From NCBI GenBank assembly GCA_040766985.1, contig JAXGPL010000003.1, positions 62,001 to 126,000 on the forward strand: a DNA stretch of 64,000 bases. Reading direction: 5' to 3'. The notes beneath the pieces are model-generated. The model was not told the DNA's origin. It saw only the letters and a list, made by a program, of their open reading frames with translations, and ran no database searches. Both the position numbers and the translations under genes were made by a program. Source of the stretch: JAXGPL01 sp040766985 (GTDB lineage Bacteria; Bacillota; Sulfobacillia; JAUYEG01). Below, one piece after another: positions 9,596 to 17,953 of this stretch. Numbering within the stretch: the first letter of the stretch is position 1; every line of letters begins with the position of its first letter.

Positions 9596-10989
9596 CCGGT
9601 GTGCGGGGGCGGCGAGCCGCGGCGGTATCGTTCTTGCTTGCCGCGATCATCGTTGGGTGCCCGGGGTGCTGGGACCGGGTCGAGCTCGAGGACCTGGGAT
9701 GGGTCCAGACCATCGGGTTCGACATCGACTCCCAGGGGATGCTGGTGACATCGTTTCAGATCGCCATCCCGCATAGGACGGAATCAGGAGCCGGCGCCAG
9801 CACGCAAGAAGCGACCTACCTGAGCCTATCGATCGCGGCCCCCACCGGATTGGAGGCCATCGACCTTGCTTCAGTGACGCTGGGCCGAAAACTTTCGCTT
9901 CAACACGCTCAGCTTGTCGTCTTTGGCGAGGAGTGCGCCCGTACCGATGTGCGTCCCCTGGCAGGCACAATGGACCGCTTTCGCGGGACGAGGGGCACCA
10001 CGTTCGTGGCGGTATGCCCCGGAAGGGCAGCCGACTTAATCAAGGTCACCATGTCGCCGTTGGAGACCAATCCCAGCAAGTTCATCCTCGGGCTCATGCA
10101 GCAACATAGCATAACCGGGCTGTTCAAAGCCGTGCAACTTGAGGACTTCTGGCAAAGGCTTGTGTCGGAGGATACCCAGCCGATCTGCCCTCTGATAGCC
10201 ATAAACCACCAGGTCATGGGCAGCAGTCCGGAGGGCGGGGGGCCAGGCGGTGGTGCAGGTAGCTCTGGCGGCTCGGGAGGCTCCGACGCGCAGACCAGGG
10301 CAACGCCGCCCGTCGGAACGCAATGCCCCTCTTCGCCCAACCCAGGGGGGGCAACGACCGACCTTGAGGCCGGCCAGACGCCGCGGCTTGGCGGGGGACC
10401 CGTCGAGATGCTGGGGTCCGCGGTGTTCAAGGGAGGGACAATGATCGGCACCATCACCGGCGACGAAACCCGGGCTGTGCTCATCCTGACCGGGGACTTC
10501 GAACGCGGCGCCTTCTCCATTCCCGACCCGCAATTTCCCGACGACCCGGCTGCCGCGTGGAGCGTCGATCTTCGGAACAGCCGGGAGAAGGTCCGCGTGC
10601 GGAGAGACGGGGACTCGGTCACCCTGGATATCAAGGTGGAGATGGACGTCGAGTACCTCGCAACGAAGACACTCACCGACTACACAGATCCGCGCAACAG
10701 CCCCATCGCCGAGAGGGCGATTGCGGACTACGTTAAGCAGCTGGTCGACAGGACCATCGCACGTTCCCAGCGCGAATTCGGCGCGGACTTCATTGGCTTC
10801 GGCCTCGCCGTCCGAAAGACGTTTCTGACGTACCCAGACTGGGATGCGTTTCTCTGGCAGCTCAAGTACCCCCAAGCGCGGATCACCACGCAGGTTACCG
10901 TCAACTTGGTCCGGTACGGCGAGAGCCTGGGGCCCTTGATCGTGCCCCCGAGCGAGGAATTCCGCGAACGCCGGGGCGAAGGATACTGA
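9592..10989 (+). CDS. gerC: Ger(x)C family spore germination lipoprotein
   Basis: C subunit of the receptor, a lipoprotein on the outer face of the inner spore membrane. Residues 1-22 form a signal peptide, and the lipobox runs into the family hallmark GCWDRVELEDLG. The conserved C-terminal domain contains ADFIGFGLAVRKTF. Unusual is a low-complexity Gly/Ser/Pro insert of about 60 residues (roughly 212-270) between the two folded halves. GTG 9592 overlaps the gerB stop. With gerA and gerB it forms a complete three-gene receptor. Confidence 0.93.
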   Translation: MTGVRGRRAAAVSFLLAAIIVGCPGCWDRVELEDLGWVQTIGFDIDSQGMLVTSFQIAIPHRTESGAGASTQEATYLSLSIAAPTGLEAIDLASVTLGRKLSLQHAQLVVFGEECARTDVRPLAGTMDRFRGTRGTTFVAVCPGRAADLIKVTMSPLETNPSKFILGLMQQHSITGLFKAVQLEDFWQRLVSEDTQPICPLIAINHQVMGSSPEGGGPGGGAGSSGGSGGSDAQTRATPPVGTQCPSSPNPGGATTDLEAGQTPRLGGGPVEMLGSAVFKGGTMIGTITGDETRAVLILTGDFERGAFSIPDPQFPDDPAAAWSVDLRNSREKVRVRRDGDSVTLDIKVEMDVEYLATKTLTDYTDPRNSPIAERAIADYVKQLVDRTIARSQREFGADFIGFGLAVRKTFLTYPDWDAFLWQLKYPQARITTQVTVNLVRYGESLGPLIVPPSEEFRERRGEGY

Positions 10990-11158
10990 TCGCCGTTATC
11001 CGCACGAGAGCCTGCGTATTCATTAGTGAGTAGACGACCACGCCTCCGTCCGGATGTCATTGCGAGCCTGACTACGGTTTTGTGCCAGTATGGGTGGGCT
11101 CCATTGTCGAACTAGGTGAGTAAAATGTAAGGTCAAGGTAGGCGGGCGAGGGAGTGTG

Positions 11159-12402
11159 ATGTTGATGCCGAGCACCAAAGAGATTCTCGATCAAACCGAG
11201 CTTTACGGCGCGCGCAACTACAAACCGCTGCCCGTGGTGATCTCCCAGGCCGAAGGGGTCTGGGTATGGGATCCTGAGGGCAAACGGTACATGGACATGC
11301 TGAGTGCTTATTCCGCACTCAACCATGGCCACCGTCACCCTAGGATTATCCAGGCGCTTAAGGATCAGGCGGACAGGTGTACTCTGACGTCACGGGCCTT
11401 CAACAACGACAAGCTCGGGCTGTTCTATGCAAAGGTTTCCGAGATCACGGGCAAGCAAAAGGTCCTGCCGATGAACACCGGCGCCGAAGCCGTCGAGACG
11501 GCGCTTAAGGCGGCTCGCCGCTGGGGGTACAGAGTCAAGGGCATCGCGCGGGACAAGGCCGAGATCATCACCTGCGAGTGCAATTTCCACGGGCGGACGA
11601 CCACAATTGTCGGGTTCTCATCCGATGAGGCGTACCGAGCTGACTTCGGCCCGTTCACTCCCGGTTTCCGGATCATCGAGTATGGCAACCTCGACGCCCT
11701 TGAGGCTGCGATCACTGACAACACGGCAGCCTTCCTAGTCGAGCCGATCCAGGGCGAGGCGGGTATCCGCATTCCGCCCGACGGGTACATGCGCAGGGCG
11801 TGGGAGTTGTGCAAGAGGCACAACGTGCTGCTTCTCGCGGACGAGATCCAGACCGGCCTCGGTCGGACCGGCAAGATGTTCTGCTGCGATTGGGAGGATG
11901 TCCGACCCGACGTGTACATCATCGGCAAGGCCCTGGGCGGAGGCGCGTACCCCGTATCCTGCGTCGCGGCGGACGACGACATCCTCGGGGTGTTCGAGCC
12001 GGGTCACACGGCTCCACGTTCGGCGGCAACCCGATGGGCGCGGCGGTCGGGATCGCTGCGATCGAGGTGCTGCAGGAGCTCGATCTGCCTGAACGGTCGC
12101 GGGTCATGGGCGGGAGATTCCTGAAGCGTGTTCAAAAGATCAGCAATCCCCACATCATCGATGTCCGGGGCCGCGGCCTGTTCGTAGGCGTGGAACTCGA
12201 TACAAAGGCGCGTCCTTACTGCGAGCGGTTGGCCGGAGAAGGTGTCCTGGCAAAGGAAACGCACGACAACGTGATCCGCTTCGCTCCGCCGCTTACCATC
12301 ACCGAAGAAGAGATGGAATGGGCGCTGCAACGGATCGAGAAGGTTCTTTCGGCAAAGACAGGGCAGGTGGCCGTGGCCGGAGAACGGGCAGGCGATCGGT
12401 AA
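11159..12402 (+). pseudogene. rocD: Ornithine aminotransferase RocD, single frameshift
   Basis: A class-III PLP aminotransferase converting ornithine to glutamate-5-semialdehyde. The N-terminal part (KEILDQTELYGARNY; YMDMLSAYSALNHGHRHP) and the PLP lysine in IIGKALGGG (residue ~257) are in one frame, up to about 12001. The rest (GSHGSTFGGNPMGAAVG to the C terminus) is in another. Adding one G in the GGG at 12001-12003 restores EPGSHGSTFGGNP, which is what the family has. The start is probably ATG 11159 or 11165 behind GAGGGAG. Apart from the shift the gene is full length (~414 aa), so it is either a fresh mutation or a read error. A terminator follows. Confidence 0.88.
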
Positions 12403-12465
12403 CATCCCGTTTCGGATGTTTGCGGGCTACGGTGAGAAGACAGCAACCGGCCGGGTCGGTTGTCG

Positions 12466-12501
12466 GCCAGGCCTCCACGGCATGGGGGCCTGGCTCGTTT
12501 T
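12466..12501 (+). terminator. Rho-independent terminator after rocD
   Basis: GCCAGGCCTCC pairs with GGGGGCCTGGC (11 bp, one G-T pair) around a 7-base loop, followed by TCGTTTT. Confidence 0.8.
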
Positions 12502-12638
12502 AGCGTGAGCCAAGACGAGCGCCGGTGGAGTTACGGTTTGTGCCGCCGCTGACTAAGAAAGGCTTGGCAATCGCCCTCGCACGGCAACGCCCCTGTACCG
12601 CGCTGGATACATGTTCAATTTGCGAGGTGTTGGCGGTG

Positions 12639-13262
12639 ATGACTGAGCAACACGAGATGACCCCGGCGCACGGCGCCTTCCTTGTTGGCCAGCGCGTCTA
12701 CCTGCGGCCGCTTGAGGCCGGAGACGCGGACGTCTTGTACGACTGGATGAACGACCCCGAACTGCGGGGACTTGCGGCATTCGCCACCCCCTGCACCCTT
12801 GACGAGGCGCATGCGTACGTGGACCGCGTGGGCAAAGCCAAGGACCGGGCCTGGTTCATGATCTGCCGCAGGGAGGACAACCGCCCCATCGGTGAAACCG
12901 GACTGCTCCGCATCTTTCACCCGTGGCGGACGGCCGATGTGACGATGATCATCGGCGACCGGGACTCCCGGGGCAAGGGGTTGGCTTCGGAGGCGATGGC
13001 CTTGTTGCTCGACTATGCCTTCGGCGAACTGAGCCTGCACAGGCTGGCAATCGGCGTCGTCGGCTTCAACGAGGCGGCGCTGGCGTGGTGGACCAAAATG
13101 GGTTTCCGGCGCGAAGGTATCCAACGGGACGGGTACTTCTACGAGCACCGCTATCACGACTTCGTGATGATGAGCCTCCTGGAAGATGAATACCGGAGTG
13201 GCGGGCGCGGGGCGCCGCGAGTGACGATGGGGACTGAGTACCTCCGGCAAGCTTCTTGCTAG
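12639..13262 (+). CDS. GNAT N-acetyltransferase, RimJ/RimL type
   Basis: An acetyl-CoA dependent N-acetyltransferase of 207 aa. The opening GQRVYLRPLEAGDADVLYDW and the acetyl-CoA loop MIIGDRDSRGKGLASEAMAL are typical of the ribosomal-protein acetyltransferase group, as is the C-terminal FYEHRYHDFVMM. ATG 12639 is chosen because GAGGTG lies 9 bases before it; longer starts have no site. The acceptor substrate is unknown. It lies only 24 bases before the phosphatase gene and is probably cotranscribed with it. Confidence 0.88.
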   Translation: MTEQHEMTPAHGAFLVGQRVYLRPLEAGDADVLYDWMNDPELRGLAAFATPCTLDEAHAYVDRVGKAKDRAWFMICRREDNRPIGETGLLRIFHPWRTADVTMIIGDRDSRGKGLASEAMALLLDYAFGELSLHRLAIGVVGFNEAALAWWTKMGFRREGIQRDGYFYEHRYHDFVMMSLLEDEYRSGGRGAPRVTMGTEYLRQASC

Positions 13263-13286
13263 CCTGCCGCGTCGAGGTGACGGTGC

Positions 13287-13910
13287 ATGGAACTGCTTCT
13301 GGTGCGGCACGGCCGCTCGCTCGGAGACGACGAACACCGTATCGAGGGCGCGGGCTGGGACGCGCCTCTGACCGCCGAGGGCAAACACCAGGCTTGCCTT
13401 CTGGCAGACCGCCTGAGTTCCGAAGGCTACGTTTGCGACGTCCTGTTCGCGAGCCCGCTGGCGAGGGCAAGGGGTGTGGCCGATATTCTCGCGGCGAGGC
13501 TTGGGATCGCCGTGACCCTTGACGCGCGCCTTAGCGAGATCGACACGGGCATTCTGGGCGGTTTGCGGTACGAAGAGGCAGCTCGAAAGTGGCCGGAGTT
13601 CGGCGGTGAACCACGGGCCTACCTGCCCTTTCCGGGCGGCGAGAGCAAGTTCGGCATGACCGGGCGTGTGCTCGGTTTCTACGCCGAACTGGTGGACGGC
13701 TATTCGGACCGGAGCATATGCGTCGTCGCCCACGGGGGGTCAATCAGCACGCTACTTCAGGTCATCTACGGCATGCCGCTTTGGTCGCCGCTTCAGCGGC
13801 GTCCGTTCTTTGCCTTCCGCACTGGCGACACGGGAATCCACCGGCTGACGGTCGAGCCTGGCCATGTGGTGACGCACTCGCTCAACGACACCAGCCACCT
13901 CCGTGCCTGA
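13287..13910 (+). CDS. Histidine phosphatase family protein
   Basis: Member of the phosphoglycerate-mutase-like histidine phosphatase family (207 aa). The catalytic LVRHGRS is at residues 5-11, and the second His is in VVAHGGSISTLL. The acid residue is expected in the SEIDTGILGGL region. The short length fits the CobC/GpmB-like phosphatases rather than glycolytic mutase. ATG 13287 follows GAGGTGA. The substrate is not predictable, and no cobalamin genes are adjacent. Confidence 0.88.
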   Translation: MELLLVRHGRSLGDDEHRIEGAGWDAPLTAEGKHQACLLADRLSSEGYVCDVLFASPLARARGVADILAARLGIAVTLDARLSEIDTGILGGLRYEEAARKWPEFGGEPRAYLPFPGGESKFGMTGRVLGFYAELVDGYSDRSICVVAHGGSISTLLQVIYGMPLWSPLQRRPFFAFRTGDTGIHRLTVEPGHVVTHSLNDTSHLRA

Positions 13911-14024
13911 GGCGTGCGGGGGCACAGGAGACCAGGACGCCGTCAACGAAGTTCGCCCCGCAGAACCTCCGCGTAGGAAAGTAGCCTGCAACGGCGGTGA
14001 GCGCAAAACAAGGGGGAATGGCGT

Positions 14025-15419
14025 GTGGCACACCAGTACGACGTTATCTTCAGGGGCGCCCGGGTGGTGGACCCCGTCAACGGCGTAAACAAAGTCCTGG
14101 ATGTTGGCGTGGCCGGCGGCAAGGTCGTGGAACTGGGCGATGAACTCAACGGGGCTGCGGCAGCCCGCATCGTCGACCTCTCGGGGTACACAGCAATGCC
14201 GGGCGTGGTCGACACGCACACGCATGTGCAGGGCCCGGCCCAGCGGATGATGGCCCTCAAGGGCGTATGCACGGTCTTGGACATGGGCGACATGAGGGGC
14301 GTCCTGCGTGAGTGGCCGGAGTGGAGTTGCGGCATGAATGTCGCCGGGCTGCAGACCATCGGCGCGTGGCCGGACGAGGCTCCCACAGATGCCGAGCTGG
14401 TCCGCCTGATCGACCTCGCGGTCGCGGACGGCGCGATCGGCGTCAAGATCGTGGGAGGCCACAACCCTTCGACTCCGGCGACGACGGCGAAGATCATCGA
14501 GCTATGCAACCGTGCCGGGGTGTACATCGCGTTCCACGTCGGCAGCACGGAAACCGGCAGCGACCTCCGCGGCCTGCTCGAAGCCGTCGAACTGACCGGT
14601 GACAACTGCCTGCACATCGCCCATGTCAACAGCTACCTCCGCGGCCTCGTCAAGGATCCGGTCGAGGAGGTCATGGAAGGCCTTGCGGCAATCGAGGAAA
14701 AGAAGAACCTCGTTCACGAGTCCTACCTCGCCGTAATCAACGGCACCGGGGCAAAGATCGGCCCTGACGGCAAGCCGGCCAGCCACGTCACACGCAACTG
14801 CCTGCGTATGCGCGGCTACTCGATCGACGCCGCGGGCCTTGAGGCCGCGATCATGGATGGGTACTGCCTGGTCAAGGTGACCGAGGGCGGCGTGACTGTC
14901 ATTTACACGGGCGAAAAAGGAGTGGCGCTGTTCCGCGAGCGCAACACGAACGTCCCGATCAGCTTCCCCGTCAATTCGCCGCAGGCGACTTTCCTGTGCG
15001 CGGTACGCAAGGACAAGGCCGGTGACTTCGTCGTCGACGCCATCGGAACGGACGGCGGATCGACCCCGCGCAACGTCGCTGTCGAGTACGGGCTCTGCCT
15101 GGTCAAGTACAACGCCCTCACACTCAACGAGTTCATCTTAAAGACGTCAACCGCCGGGGCCAGGATGCTGGGGCTGCACCATAAAGGCCATCTCGGCAAG
15201 GGTGCGGACGCCGACATCACCGTGCTGGACATGGAGCGGGGCGAAGCTGCGATGACCATCGTCGACGGCAACGTGATCATGGCCCACGGGATCGTGTACG
15301 GCCATGGCGGGACAATTCTCACGACACCGAAGGGTGAAGCCAAGGTAAAGGAATACGGGTACGATTACGGCATTGTCAAGCCAGAGGAAATGCTGATCTA
15401 CACGAAGCGGGGCACATAG
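14025..15419 (+). CDS. Amidohydrolase, D-aminoacylase/dihydroorotase type
   Basis: A metal-dependent amidohydrolase (464 aa). The binuclear site is complete: HTH in VVDTHTHV, a carboxylatable Lys in GVKIVGG, His in YIAFHVGS and LHIAHVNS, and Asp in IGTDGG. The N- and C-terminal beta-sandwich segments (GARVVDPVNGV; GADADITVLDMERG) are those of D-aminoacylase, dihydroorotase and dihydropyrimidinase relatives. GTG 14025 has AGGGGGA 7 bases upstream. A close paralogue lies on the minus strand near 20-21 kb. The substrate is unknown; hydrolysis of an N-acyl or cyclic amide is the family expectation. Confidence 0.87.
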   Translation: MAHQYDVIFRGARVVDPVNGVNKVLDVGVAGGKVVELGDELNGAAAARIVDLSGYTAMPGVVDTHTHVQGPAQRMMALKGVCTVLDMGDMRGVLREWPEWSCGMNVAGLQTIGAWPDEAPTDAELVRLIDLAVADGAIGVKIVGGHNPSTPATTAKIIELCNRAGVYIAFHVGSTETGSDLRGLLEAVELTGDNCLHIAHVNSYLRGLVKDPVEEVMEGLAAIEEKKNLVHESYLAVINGTGAKIGPDGKPASHVTRNCLRMRGYSIDAAGLEAAIMDGYCLVKVTEGGVTVIYTGEKGVALFRERNTNVPISFPVNSPQATFLCAVRKDKAGDFVVDAIGTDGGSTPRNVAVEYGLCLVKYNALTLNEFILKTSTAGARMLGLHHKGHLGKGADADITVLDMERGEAAMTIVDGNVIMAHGIVYGHGGTILTTPKGEAKVKEYGYDYGIVKPEEMLIYTKRGT

Positions 15420-15450
15420 CTCCGGCCAAGCCAATGGCGCAAGGCTACTG

Positions 15451-15490
15451 GGGGCGGGCCGGATTTGGCGGCCTGCCCCGGTCTTCTGCT
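15451..15490 (+). terminator. Terminator hairpin after the amidohydrolase
   Basis: GGGGCGGGCCG pairs with CGGCCTGCCCC (one G-T pair) around GATTTGG, followed by the pyrimidine-rich GGTCTTCTGCTT. The rest of the 15420-15694 gap shows nothing recognisable. Confidence 0.65.
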
Positions 15491-15694
15491 TAGTGAACTA
15501 CAAGCGACTGACCGCCATCACCATCATCCCTGCGACAAGCCCGTAGATGGACGGTGGCGCTCAGTACCCGCGGGCGGAATGCACCAACTCATCCCGCGAG
15601 ATAAGGGCCGCAATTCCTGCTACACTGCAAACAACCGCAAGGACCAGGCTGCTCATATCGCCCCGCAGCATCCAGGGTCAATGGGCGGGTCTGG

Positions 15695-17038
15695 CTAACA
15701 TGAACCCTGCCAAATGACCTTGCCGACCACGTAATCTCCCGATGGTTCGATGCGGATCTTGACTCCAAACGGCTCAGACAATTGCGCTAGCTGATTGAGG
15801 ATATCCGTACCTTTGGCGGCGTCCGCCAGCCGCGGCTCACCAATCTGGGACCGGTGGCGGGCCCGCCAGTTGAGCTCGATGGGGTGGAGTTCGAGCGAAG
15901 CGAGCTTCCAGTCCTCGAAGCGGCAGACCGGGATGACGGATTGCCAGAACCGTTCGTCCGCTGCGAAGCCGCGCGGGTTGCCGTCCTTGTCCTTGTTGTT
16001 GATGTCCTGCACGTCGGCCGGCGTGGCGTCCTCGGGCAGGCCGAGATTGCGGTAGATCTCCGCAGGGTAACGCTGAATGCCGCAACTAACATAGTAGAAG
16101 TCGCCGAGCGAGTAGAAGATGGGTTTACCCTGGTACACCTCAAGTGCCCTGAGCATGTGCGGACCGTGCCCGACGACGGCGTCGGCGCCGGCGTCGACGA
16201 GCCGGTAAGCCACATCGGGCAGGAACTCGGCGAGGTCCGGCGAGTTGCCGCGCCGTCCCCGGCCCTGATGCGCGTGCAAACTCATGACAACGAATTCGGC
16301 CTGGCGCTTCGCATCGCTGATCCACCGGCAGATATCGTCGAGGTCGCGTTGATTGACCCGTTCACGGATGCCTGCCTGGGCAGCTTTGACGAACTTCAGC
16401 CCAAGGAAGTCCGTCATCCCTTCGATCGCGGGCACACGGGCGGAGGCGCGCCTCTCCCGCATCAACTGGGCTGTACCCAGGGCCTCGTCGATGTCCATCA
16501 AGGCAGCCCACCGGTCGGCATCAAGGGCATACTCGTAGTCCACACGCAACGGGCTGATCCCGGGGCGGCCGGGCATGTCCTCGCGGGATGGCCCCGCGGG
16601 CGCACCTACGACATAGCTCGCGGAGGCGGCGAGCACGGCGACGCGTGCGTCGGGGGCATCGAAGTATGCCGGCGAAGGGGCCTCGCCGAGGTTCAGGCCC
16701 CCGCCAGCGAAGACCATCCCGCGCTCGCGCAGGGCGTCCATCGTGTCAACGAGCCCCTTGTAGGTGTAGTCGTTGGAGTGGTTGTTGGCGACGCTAAAGA
16801 GGTCGAAACCCATCCACCTCAGTTCGTCAAGGACATACTCCTTTGCGCCGAGATTGGCGCCGCCGTGCTCGGCCGAGGGCACGAGGGGCGGGCGGGGAGT
16901 GACGACCTCCAGGTTAACAAAAGACGCATCAGCGTGCCGGATCAACTCGACCATGGCCAGAAAGGCGGGGTCTGTCTTCTGAGAGCAACGCTTGGTGATG
17001 ATCGCATCGCCGGCGGCGGCGAAGGTGAATGCACTCAT
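15695..17038 (-). CDS. CapA-family metallophosphatase-like protein
   Basis: A 447-residue protein of the CapA/PgsA (poly-gamma-glutamate capsule) family, which has a calcineurin-like metallophosphatase fold. Matching segments are AAGDAIITKR near the N terminus, FVNLEVVTP, FSVANNHSNDYTYKG, VVMSLHAHQG and AVVGHGPHMLRALEVY. No signal peptide or anchor is seen, unlike classic CapA, and no capB/capC is nearby. This makes a cytoplasmic hydrolase more likely than capsule synthesis. GAGGGGG stands 8 bases before the start ATG. Confidence 0.85.
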   Translation of the reverse strand: MSAFTFAAAGDAIITKRCSQKTDPAFLAMVELIRHADASFVNLEVVTPRPPLVPSAEHGGANLGAKEYVLDELRWMGFDLFSVANNHSNDYTYKGLVDTMDALRERGMVFAGGGLNLGEAPSPAYFDAPDARVAVLAASASYVVGAPAGPSREDMPGRPGISPLRVDYEYALDADRWAALMDIDEALGTAQLMRERRASARVPAIEGMTDFLGLKFVKAAQAGIRERVNQRDLDDICRWISDAKRQAEFVVMSLHAHQGRGRRGNSPDLAEFLPDVAYRLVDAGADAVVGHGPHMLRALEVYQGKPIFYSLGDFYYVSCGIQRYPAEIYRNLGLPEDATPADVQDINNKDKDGNPRGFAADERFWQSVIPVCRFEDWKLASLELHPIELNWRARHRSQIGEPRLADAAKGTDILNQLAQLSEPFGVKIRIEPSGDYVVGKVIWQGSC

Positions 17039-17193
17039 CCAGTTGTCCCCCTCGCGTAGGTACTGCGGGTTACTTTAACCCTTGGGGTGGCTTCGCCTTC
17101 CGCCAGACGAAGAGGGCCTGCAGCGGCCGCCGTGGGAGGCCGGTCAAGTCCGGTTCTTTCTCCATGTCGTGGATGGTTGGAGGGTAAAGTGCG

Positions 17194-17393
17194 ATGGACA
17201 TTGAGAATGCCCGCCGTCCAGTCCTCGGCTGCCTGCTCGGCGGCGCTGTCGGGGACGCGCTCGGAGCGGGGCGATCATGGGCACGTCGCTCGGGCCGGAG
17301 GCCATACCGCAGCGGTGGCTGGATGAGCTCGAGTTGCGCGAGTTGCTCGTTGACCTGGGATATGAATTGGCTATGCCTTTTTGGCAGGACTAA
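17194..17393 (+). pseudogene. ADP-ribosylglycohydrolase remnant with large internal deletion
   Basis: Only the two ends of an ADP-ribosylglycohydrolase survive. ATG 17194, 9 bases after GGAGGG, starts a protein with the family's N-terminal signature RPVLGCLLGGAVGDALGAG. At about 17273-17277 the frame changes, and the sequence becomes the family's C-terminal helix LGPEAIPQRWLDELELRELL, ending at TAA 17391. A few hundred central residues, including the metal-binding motifs, are absent, so it cannot be active. Confidence 0.72.
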
Positions 17394-17410
17394 CCGGGCG
17401 AAGCCGGAGA

Positions 17411-17845
17411 TCACCTGTCCCGGGCAACCGGTCCATCGTTCTCAGGACGATCGCCCCGCAGAATCCGCCTTGCGGTGCTCCATTCGGTTTCCCAGCGGGG
17501 CCTTTTCTGATCGAGATGGGCCCTTGCGCGTCTGAGGAGTTCTTCGCGTCCTTCGTGCAGCGTCTTCTCGGGGTCCTCGCCCTTTTGCAGCCCGTGATAG
17601 CCGTCCTTGAGTTGATTACAGGTGAAGCACGACAGGACGTGATTGACCTCAAGGTCCGCGAGTTCGGGGTATTCGCCCTTGGGAAGCAGATGGTCGATCG
17701 TCCCCAGGGCATAGTGCTCAGGCGTGTCGATAAGGTCGCATCCGCAGAACGCGCACTTGCCGTCGTACGTCACATACGCATGAGCCCGGACGGGGTTGAA
17801 GTTTGCTTCATCCTTCAGCTGCTTTGCGCGTGGGTCGTTGGTCAC
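17411..17845 (-). CDS. HNH endonuclease-like zinc protein
   Basis: A small protein (144 aa) with two Cys pairs (CAFCGC and CFTCNQ) flanking IDHLLPKGEYPEL, the layout of an HNH nuclease core. The Asp-His of IDH would hold the catalytic metal. GTG 17845 has GAGG 8 bases upstream; GTG 17854 overlaps that site. It lies next to the ADP-ribosylglycohydrolase stub and shows no phage or toxin context, so its role is unknown (repair, mobile-element leftover or defence). Confidence 0.75.
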   Translation of the reverse strand: MTNDPRAKQLKDEANFNPVRAHAYVTYDGKCAFCGCDLIDTPEHYALGTIDHLLPKGEYPELADLEVNHVLSCFTCNQLKDGYHGLQKGEDPEKTLHEGREELLRRARAHLDQKRPRWETEWSTARRILRGDRPENDGPVARDR

Positions 17846-17953
17846 TCCCGCCACCTCGGATCATCAGTTTGATCGCACCAGTGCAAGAGTGCCCACGCCG
17901 GGCATTTTGTACAACACCGGCCCGGCACCTGCATTGAGCTTCGCCACGATGGG

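Noticed and set aside
12615..13733. A 372-residue open frame on the minus strand
   Set aside because: Spans two real genes (GNAT and histidine phosphatase) on the other strand and their gap.
15854..17059. A 401-residue open frame on the plus strand
   Set aside because: It lies antisense to the CapA-like gene, which has clear family motifs and a ribosome-binding site. The plus-strand translation has no motif and arises from high GC.
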